Shown piece by piece: positions 25,374-31,356 of a stretch of DNA of 36,488 nucleotides (the stretch's first letter is position 1; every line of letters starts with the position of its first letter). A program made the translations under genes and the position numbers. Origin of the DNA: Thermoguttaceae bacterium (GTDB lineage Bacteria > Planctomycetota > Planctomycetia > Pirellulales > Thermoguttaceae); the NCBI GenBank assembly GCA_017937685.1, contig JAGBDD010000250.1, forward strand, positions 1 to 36,488, read 5' to 3'. The notes under the pieces were generated by a model. It was not told the DNA's origin. It did no database searches and was given only the letters and a program-made list of their open reading frames with translations.

Positions 25374-27389
25374 ATGAATTTTTTTGAACGGCAGGAACAG
25401 GCGCGCGGACGAACGAAGCTCCTCGTTTTTCTCTTTATCTGCGCTCTTTTCGCGACTTTTGCGGCGGTTCTCTCGTTGGTCGCTTGGTTCGCGGCGCTCG
25501 GAACCGAAACGGCGTCGACCGGCGCGTCGACGTCGGAGCTTTTCGTTCGTTACTTAGCGGAGCCGTCGCTCGTCGCGGGCGTCGCGGTCGTCGTTTTTTT
25601 GTTGATCGGCGGCGGATCGATCTTTAAAATCGGCGAACTGAAGTCGATGGGCGCGGACGGCGTCGCGGTCGCGCTCGGCGGAACGCGGATTACTCGAGCG
25701 GCGACCGACGGAGCGGAGCGGCGACTTTACAACGTCGTCGAGGAGATGGCGATCGCGTCCGGCGTCCCGGTTCCGAACGTGTACGTAATGCGGGAAGAAA
25801 AGGCGATCAACGCTTGCGCGATCGGCGGCGACCCGGAATCGTCGGCGGTCGCGGTAACGGACGGCGCGCTTCGGACGTTGAGCCGCGACGAGTTGCAGGG
25901 CGTCGTCGCGCACGAGTTCGGGCACCTCCTCAACGGCGACGTTAAGATGAATATGCGGCTGATCGGCGTTTTGTTCGGTTTGCAAATGTTGACGCTGCTC
26001 GGCGTCGGAATTTTTCGCTCGACGTTGTATCTGTCGTTCGGCGGCTCGTCGGACGACCGCAAGGGCGCGGGCGGAGCGGTGTTCGCGATTTGGCTTTTCG
26101 CGTTCGGTTTGGTCGTTATCGGCTCGATCGGCGTTTTCTTTAGCAACGTTATCCGAGCGGCGATTTCGCGTCAGCGGGAGTTTTTAGCGGACGCGTCGGC
26201 GGCGCAGTTTACGCGGAATCCGGCGGGCTTGGCCGGAGCGCTCAAGAAAATCGGCGGCTTGACCGGAGGTTCGCGGGTGAACGCGGCGCGCTCGGCGGAG
26301 ATGGCGCACCTCTTCTTCGGCTCCGTTTTTTCCGGCGGTTTAATGGAGTCGCTTTTCAAGACGCACCCGGATTTGACCGAGCGGATTCGCCGACTCGAAC
26401 CGACGTTCGACGGGCGGTTCCCGAAAGTCGCCGTCGACTCTGGCGTCGGGGGGCGTTTGAGCGTTCCGCTTTACGACGGGACTCCGGCGAGCGTTCGCGG
26501 CGTCGCGAACGGGGGCGCGGCAGCGAACGGAACGTCGGCGGCGTCGGAGCGTTTCGCGAACGGAGCGGCGTTCGCGGCGGCGCTGATCGATTCGATCGCG
26601 ACGCAGGCGGCGGAAAAATTCGACGTCGCGAGCGCGCTTCTCCAAAAAACGCCGTCGGAAGTCGAGCCGCTTTTGTCGGAGTTCGACGGCGCGCGGGCGG
26701 TTCTTTACGCGCTCTTGACCGACGCGAACGAAGCGATTCGAACGCGCCAACTCGAAACGATTCGCAAGGCCGAAGGAACGAAGCTCGACGCGAAAATCGC
26801 CGCCGCGTTGAGCGCGCTTTCCGGGGCGTCGTTCGCGGCGCGTTCGACGGTCGCTCGGCTGACGCTTCCGGCGTTGAAGACGGCGAATATCGCGCAATAT
26901 CGGAAGTTGCGCGAAACGATTTTGGCGCTTTGCGCGGCGGACGGAACGCTCGACCTCTTCGAATACGCGCTTCAAGCGTCGGTCGTTCGCGAATTGGACG
27001 TTTATTATCGGCTGTCGCGGGGAACGAAAATCCGTTTTTCGCGTTTCGACGACGTCGTCGAGCCGTTCCGAACGGTTCTTTCGTTCTTGGCGAGCGAAGG
27101 CGCTTCCGGCGACGTCGAGGCCGAGCGCAAGGCGTTCGACGAGGGCGCGTCGTATTTTTATTTGAAACTCGAACCGACGCCGCCCGAGACGCGAACGCTC
27201 GGAGCGTTCAGCCGCGCGCTTAACGATCTGTCGCAAGCGACGCCGATTTTGAAACAAAAATTGTTGACGGCGTTTTGTCGTTGCGTCGCGGCGGACGGCG
27301 TCGTCGTCGAGCGCGAAGGAGAGCTTCTCGAAACGATCGCGTCGGCGCTCGGCGTTCCGGCGCCGGTTTGGGGACGTTGGGCGCGTTGA
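25374..27389 (+). CDS. M48 (HtpX-like) membrane metalloprotease with TerB-like C-terminal region
   Basis: The 671-residue protein has two N-terminal membrane segments (about 17-43 and 66-82), then an M48 domain with VVAHEFGHLLNGD: zinc ligands His180 and His184, catalytic Glu181, third ligand Glu269 in SRQREFLADA. Further membrane segments lie at about 193-212 and 233-257. The family cleaves membrane or misfolded proteins. Beyond residue about 330, where HtpX-type proteases normally end, is an extra ~340-residue helical region. It contains two TerB-like pieces (LALCAADGTLDLFEYAL near 510-530 and CRCVAADGVVVEREGELLE near 640-665), the A-D-G-x-x-x-x-x-E pattern of TerB folds. It follows lemA and precedes an MBL-fold gene. 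The start is followed by FFERQEQARGRTKLL; only a weak purine-rich site precedes it. Confidence 0.92.
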   Translation: MNFFERQEQARGRTKLLVFLFICALFATFAAVLSLVAWFAALGTETASTGASTSELFVRYLAEPSLVAGVAVVVFLLIGGGSIFKIGELKSMGADGVAVALGGTRITRAATDGAERRLYNVVEEMAIASGVPVPNVYVMREEKAINACAIGGDPESSAVAVTDGALRTLSRDELQGVVAHEFGHLLNGDVKMNMRLIGVLFGLQMLTLLGVGIFRSTLYLSFGGSSDDRKGAGGAVFAIWLFAFGLVVIGSIGVFFSNVIRAAISRQREFLADASAAQFTRNPAGLAGALKKIGGLTGGSRVNAARSAEMAHLFFGSVFSGGLMESLFKTHPDLTERIRRLEPTFDGRFPKVAVDSGVGGRLSVPLYDGTPASVRGVANGGAAANGTSAASERFANGAAFAAALIDSIATQAAEKFDVASALLQKTPSEVEPLLSEFDGARAVLYALLTDANEAIRTRQLETIRKAEGTKLDAKIAAALSALSGASFAARSTVARLTLPALKTANIAQYRKLRETILALCAADGTLDLFEYALQASVVRELDVYYRLSRGTKIRFSRFDDVVEPFRTVLSFLASEGASGDVEAERKAFDEGASYFYLKLEPTPPETRTLGAFSRALNDLSQATPILKQKLLTAFCRCVAADGVVVEREGELLETIASALGVPAPVWGRWAR

Positions 27390-27501
27390 GCGAGCGTCGG
27401 CGAGTCGGCGTCGGGAAAAATTTCCGCTTTTTCGGCGGATTTCGGCGTTTTTTCGCGTTTTTCGCTTGAAATTCGCTTGCCGACGGAGAAAATAACGGTT
27501 A

Positions 27502-27541
27502 GACGCGGCGTCGAGAGCGTTCGGCGCCGCGTCGTTTTTTT
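27502..27541 (+). terminator. Terminator after the first M48 gene
   Basis: A perfect 9-bp stem, GACGCGGCG (27502-27510) and CGCCGCGTC (27525-27533), is followed by G and seven T. The same element follows the second M48 gene (30010-30049). Confidence 0.88.
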
Positions 27542-27650
27542 GACGTTTGCGGCGTCGAACGGCGTCGGCGTCGTTATTTCGGCGTTTTTGAACGTCGGTT
27601 GGGGACGTTTTTTTAATTTTTCGGTCGTTTGACCGGCGGGAGGGACGAAA

Positions 27651-28607
27651 ATGGACAGAAGAACTTTCTTGGCGTTGGGGCTGGCCGCTCCGTTGGCGTT
27701 CAAATCGGGGTTGGTTTCGCCGAAATGGGGGTGCTGCGCCGAGGATAACGCGATCGAAGTTTCGTTCGCCGCCGACCCGAGCGCGCCGAAAGTAACGATG
27801 TGGCAAACGCCGCGCCAAACCGGGTCGCAGATGATGGGGTATATTTTCCGAACCGCGACCGGCGAAACGGTCGTGTTCGACGGCGGCATGCCGGGCGACG
27901 GCAAGTATTTGGCCGAACTTCTTAAAAAACATTGCGGCGGAAAAGTCGACGCTTGGTATCTGACGCACGCGCACGGCGACCACTTCGGCGCGCTCGGCGA
28001 AATTTTGGCGAAAACGCCGGACGCGCTCGAAATCGGGAAACTTTACTTCAACTTCCCGAACCGCGACTGGCTCGACAAGCACGAAGCGGGGGGGCGGAGA
28101 TGGCGCGACCCGTTTTTCGCCGCGCTCGAAAAGAACTTTAAGGGCGAAATCGTCGCGCCGAAGCCGGGCGACGTTCAAAAGTTCGGCGACGCGCTGACGA
28201 TCGAAACGCTGAACGACTTCGACGAGTCGCTGACGACGAACGCGATCAACAACTCGACGATTGTTTTCCGCTTGGACGTCGCCGGGAAGTCGCTCTTGAT
28301 GTTGGGCGACCTCGGCGCCGAGGGGGGAAACCGCGTCCTGAAAAACGTTCCGAAGGAAAAAATCGACGCCGATTTCGTTCAAATGGCGCATCACGGGCAA
28401 CAGGGCGTTACGAAGGAATTTTATGAAGTCGCGTCGCCGACCGTTTGCTTTTGGCCGACGCCGGACTGGCTTTGGGACAACAACGCCGGAGGCAAGGGCA
28501 AAAACACCGGCCCTTGGAAGACGCTCGAAACGCGCGCTTGGATGGACGAACTCGGAATCGACAAGCATTACGTCTCGAAGGACGGCTTAATTAAGACGAC
28601 GTTCTAA
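27651..28607 (+). CDS. Exported metallo-beta-lactamase-fold hydrolase, copy 1
   Basis: The 318-residue protein begins MDRRTFLALGLAAPLA, a twin-arginine-type signal (RRTFL), so export in folded form is likely. The MBL-fold motif is THAHGDHFGAL (His106, His108, Asp110, His111); a later GDLG aspartate (motif 4-type) and AHHGQQG histidine complete the metal site pattern. The arrangement resembles the ComEC C-terminal/exported MBL group rather than true beta-lactamases. The substrate is unknown. GGGAGGG lies 6-12 bases before ATG 27651. It stands just after the M48 terminator, so it probably has its own promoter. The paralogue at 30098 is nearly identical over most of its length. Confidence 0.9.
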   Translation: MDRRTFLALGLAAPLAFKSGLVSPKWGCCAEDNAIEVSFAADPSAPKVTMWQTPRQTGSQMMGYIFRTATGETVVFDGGMPGDGKYLAELLKKHCGGKVDAWYLTHAHGDHFGALGEILAKTPDALEIGKLYFNFPNRDWLDKHEAGGRRWRDPFFAALEKNFKGEIVAPKPGDVQKFGDALTIETLNDFDESLTTNAINNSTIVFRLDVAGKSLLMLGDLGAEGGNRVLKNVPKEKIDADFVQMAHHGQQGVTKEFYEVASPTVCFWPTPDWLWDNNAGGKGKNTGPWKTLETRAWMDELGIDKHYVSKDGLIKTTF

Positions 28608-28646
28608 CGTTCGTTTGAGCGTTAAAACGGAAAGCGCAAGGCGCGA

Positions 28647-28681
28647 AACGCCGTCGGGACGCGCTTCTCGACGGCGTTTTT
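28647..28681 (+). terminator. Terminator after MBL copy 1
   Basis: A perfect 10-bp stem, AACGCCGTCG (28647-28656) and CGACGGCGTT (28669-28678), merges into a run of five T. Confidence 0.85.
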
Positions 28682-28754
28682 CCGGCTTTGAGAATTGAAC
28701 TCGGCGTTGGGTTAACGTTGGAAAAGTCTTGCGTCTTAAAAGGACTTCGAACGG

Positions 28755-29873
28755 ATGAACGCGATAAACTTTCGGAAGCGCCAAGCAAGCGCGCGGAAAC
28801 GAACTTGCCTCTTGTCGTTTCTTTTTGTTCTCGGCGTCGCGGCGGTCGGCGTTTCGATTTGGCCGGTTATCGTCGTTTGCGCGACGTTATATATCTGGGC
28901 GTCGTCGCTCGTGATAATATTCGAAGGCGTAAGCGAAACGACGAAGATGATGAAGTGGGGCGCCGAGTTTTTTTGCGACTGGCGCTCGAATCCCGACGCG
29001 ATTTTGATCGCGGCGATTATCGGCGTCGTCGCGATTTGCGGCGGAACCTTGAGTAAGATTTTCGAATTGAAACGGCGGGGCGCTTGCGGCGTCGCGGAGA
29101 AACTGGGAGGAACGCGAATCGACCGTCGGGCGTCCGATCTTAACGAAAGGCGTTTTTACGACGTCGTCGAGGAGACGGCGCTTGCGTTCGGCGTTCCGGT
29201 TCCGGCGGTTTACGTTTTGCGCGACGAAGACGGAATCAACGCTTGCGCGATCGGCGGCGACCTGGAAACGTCGGCGGTTGCGGCGACGGCGGGGGCGATT
29301 CGACTTTTAACGCGCGACGAGTTGCAAGGCGTCGTCGCTCACGAGTTCGCTCACTTGGTTAACGGCGACGTTAAAATCAATATGCGATTGCTCGGCGTTC
29401 TTTTTGGGATTCAGATATTGGTCGTCGCCGGGCTTGTGGGTTTGAAAATAGAGGAAAAATGGAATACGGCGGATAAAGGAATTTCGTTAGAGTTCGTATG
29501 GTGGGCGCTAATCTTATCGGGAATGGTCGGCGGTTTTGTCGCCGGGTTGATTCGCGCGGCGATTTCGCGTCAACGGGAGTTTTTAGCGGACGCGACGGCG
29601 GCGCGGGCGACGCGGAATCCGCTCGGGCTGGCGAACGCTTTAAAAAAAATCGGCGGATTAGAAAAAGGCTCGACGCTTTCCGCACCGGCTTCCGTCGAAA
29701 CGGCGCATCTCTTTTTCGGTTCCGTTTTTACCGGCGCTTGCGCGCGTTTTTTCCGAACGCATCCGGATTTGAAACGACGGATTTTGGCGCTCGATCCAAC
29801 TTTCGACGGCGTTTTCGCGAAAGTCGACGTTGCGTTAGAAGGGAAAGTTGAGAACGAAAGCCGCGATTCTTAG
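28755..29873 (+). CDS. M48 (HtpX-like) membrane metalloprotease, short paralogue
   Basis: The 372-residue paralogue of the M48 protein at 25374 shares GTRI-x-R-A, FGVPVPAVYVLRDEDGINACA, the zinc motif VVAHEFAHLVNGD (His196, Glu197, His200) and SRQREFLADA (Glu275). Membrane segments lie at about 18-55, 82-97, 211-230 and 246-268. It stops shortly after TFDGVFAKVDVALEGK, where the long paralogue continues into its TerB-like region, so it has the usual length for this family. AAAAGGA lies upstream of ATG 28755. It is followed by the same terminator and an MBL gene, mirroring the first copy. Confidence 0.92.
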   Translation: MNAINFRKRQASARKRTCLLSFLFVLGVAAVGVSIWPVIVVCATLYIWASSLVIIFEGVSETTKMMKWGAEFFCDWRSNPDAILIAAIIGVVAICGGTLSKIFELKRRGACGVAEKLGGTRIDRRASDLNERRFYDVVEETALAFGVPVPAVYVLRDEDGINACAIGGDLETSAVAATAGAIRLLTRDELQGVVAHEFAHLVNGDVKINMRLLGVLFGIQILVVAGLVGLKIEEKWNTADKGISLEFVWWALILSGMVGGFVAGLIRAAISRQREFLADATAARATRNPLGLANALKKIGGLEKGSTLSAPASVETAHLFFGSVFTGACARFFRTHPDLKRRILALDPTFDGVFAKVDVALEGKVENESRDS

Positions 29874-29879
29874 TAAAAA

Positions 29880-30097
29880 CGACGAAAACGCGTCGTTGAG
29901 CGGCGAGCGCGTCGAACGACCGTCGGCGTTTGGAAAAATTTTCGCTTTTTCGGCGTTTTGGGGCGGATTTCGCTTGAAATTTGCGTGTCGACGGGGAAAA
30001 TAACGGTTGGACGCGGCGTTTCTTATTCGAGGCGTCGCGTCGTTTTTTTATCGCTTTTTTATTTTGAGGAGTCGTTTGACCGTCCGGAGGAACGAAA
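29880..30097 (+). repeat. Intergenic copy of the M48-MBL spacer
   Basis: This spacer matches 27390-27650: both hold TTTCGCTTGAAAT-like, GAAAATAACGGTT and GACGCGGCG blocks, a Shine-Dalgarno of the GGAGG type and AACGAAAATGGACAG at the MBL start. The first copy has extra bases. It shows that protease, spacer and hydrolase were duplicated together. Confidence 0.85.
30010..30049 (+). terminator. Terminator after the second M48 gene
   Basis: GACGCGGCG (30010-30018) pairs with CGTCGCGTC (30033-30041), with one G-U pair, followed by G and seven T. It is a diverged copy of the terminator at 27502. Confidence 0.82.
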
Positions 30098-31051
30098 ATG
30101 GACAGAAGAACTTTTTTGGCGTTGGGGCTCGCCGCTCCGTTGGCGTTGAAGTCGGGGTTGGTTTCGCCGAAATGGGCGTTTTCCGCCGAGGATAACGCGA
30201 TCGAGGTTTCGTTCGCCGCCGACCCGAACGCGCCGAAGGTAACGATGTGGCAAACGCCGCGCCAAACCGGGTCGCAGATGATGGGGTATATTTTCCGAAC
30301 CGCGACCGGCGAAACGGTCGTGTTCGACGGCGGAACGTTCGGCGACGCGGAGTACTTAACCGCGCTGCTGAAAAAACATTGCGGCGGAAAAGTCGACGCT
30401 TGGATTATGACGCACGCGCACGACGACCATTTCGGCGCGTTTTGCCGAATTATGGAGACGAACCCGGACGCGCTCGATATTAAGAAACTTTACTTCAACT
30501 TCCCGACGCAAAGTTGGCTCGACCAATACGAAGCGTACTGCAAAAAGTCGACCGCTCGCTTCTTCGCCGCGCAAAAACTCTTCAAGGGCGAAACGGTAAC
30601 GCCGAAACCGGGCGACGTTTTGAAATTCGGCGACGCGCTCTCGATCGAAACGCTCAACGACTTCGACGCGTCGCTGACGCGGAACGCGATCAACAACTCG
30701 ACGATTATTTTCCGCTTGGACGTCGCCGGGAAGTCGCTCTTGATGTTGGGCGACCTCGGCGTCGAGGGGGGAAACCGCGTTCTGAAAACGGTTCCGAAGG
30801 AAAAAATCGATTGCGACTTCGTCCAAATGGCGCACCACGGTCAGCAGGGCGTTACGAAGGAATTTTACGAAGCCGCGTCGCCGACCGTTTGCCTTTGGCC
30901 GACGCCCGATTGGCTTTGGGACAACAACGCCGGAGGCCGCGGCAAAAATAGCGGGCCTTGGAAGACGCTCGAAGTCCGCGCTTGGATGGAGGAACTCGGC
31001 GTCGACAAGCATTACGTCTCGAAGGACGGCTTGATCAAAATGACGTTCTAA
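30098..31051 (+). CDS. Exported metallo-beta-lactamase-fold hydrolase, copy 2
   Basis: The 317-residue paralogue of the protein at 27651 has the same twin-arginine-type MDRRTFLALGLAAPLA start and THAHDDHFGAF in the metal motif (the Gly of copy 1 is Asp here, which keeps the HxHxDH pattern). GDLGVEGG and AHHGQQG follow. The two are almost identical in the first 75 residues and in the last 100. They diverge most around residues 120-160, where copy 2 has IMETNPDALDIKKLYFNFP and an added YCKKSTAR segment; this may be the substrate-facing loop. The signal-peptide end differs: WAFSA (copy 2) against WGCCA (copy 1). GGAGG lies upstream of ATG 30098. Confidence 0.9.
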   Translation: MDRRTFLALGLAAPLALKSGLVSPKWAFSAEDNAIEVSFAADPNAPKVTMWQTPRQTGSQMMGYIFRTATGETVVFDGGTFGDAEYLTALLKKHCGGKVDAWIMTHAHDDHFGAFCRIMETNPDALDIKKLYFNFPTQSWLDQYEAYCKKSTARFFAAQKLFKGETVTPKPGDVLKFGDALSIETLNDFDASLTRNAINNSTIIFRLDVAGKSLLMLGDLGVEGGNRVLKTVPKEKIDCDFVQMAHHGQQGVTKEFYEAASPTVCLWPTPDWLWDNNAGGRGKNSGPWKTLEVRAWMEELGVDKHYVSKDGLIKMTF

Positions 31052-31356
31052 CGTCGGAGGGCGACGGGAACGAACCGTCGGCGCAAGGCGGGCGTCGCTC
31101 GACGTCGGAGGCTTTTTCGGAGGAAACGAAAGGGCGGTTCGGCGAACTCGGGCGGCGCCTAAAGGCGTTTCTTGCGAACGAAACGCGCCGGCCGGCGGAA
31201 CCGTCGCGGCGGCTCGGCGTTAATATATTAATGGGCGCGTCGCGCGAGCGTCCCCGTTGAAAAGACGGGCGACGGCGATATAATAAATAAGGGGAAAAAC
31301 GAAAACGTTCGAGCGCGAACGACCAAAAAAGAAAGCGAAATAAGGAAAAGGGCAAA
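31052..31356. other. Intergenic region upstream of the kinase gene
   Basis: No gene seen. It contains CGCCGGCCGGCG (31188-31199, palindrome), TTAATATATTAA (31220-31231, palindrome) and the kinase promoter. The 12-bp AT palindrome lies about 26 bp upstream of the -35 and is a possible operator. Confidence 0.5.
31257..31283 (+). promoter_or_regulatory. Possible promoter for the Ser/Thr kinase gene
   Basis: TATAAT (31278-31283) is an exact -10 hexamer. TTGAAA (31257-31262) lies 15 nt upstream, slightly short spacing. The palindrome TTAATATATTAA is just upstream. Confidence 0.5.

Noticed and set aside
26340..28568. Long minus-strand open frame (742 codons) opposite the M48 and MBL genes
   Set aside because: It is Arg-rich without domains and wholly overlaps two genes with intact catalytic motifs.
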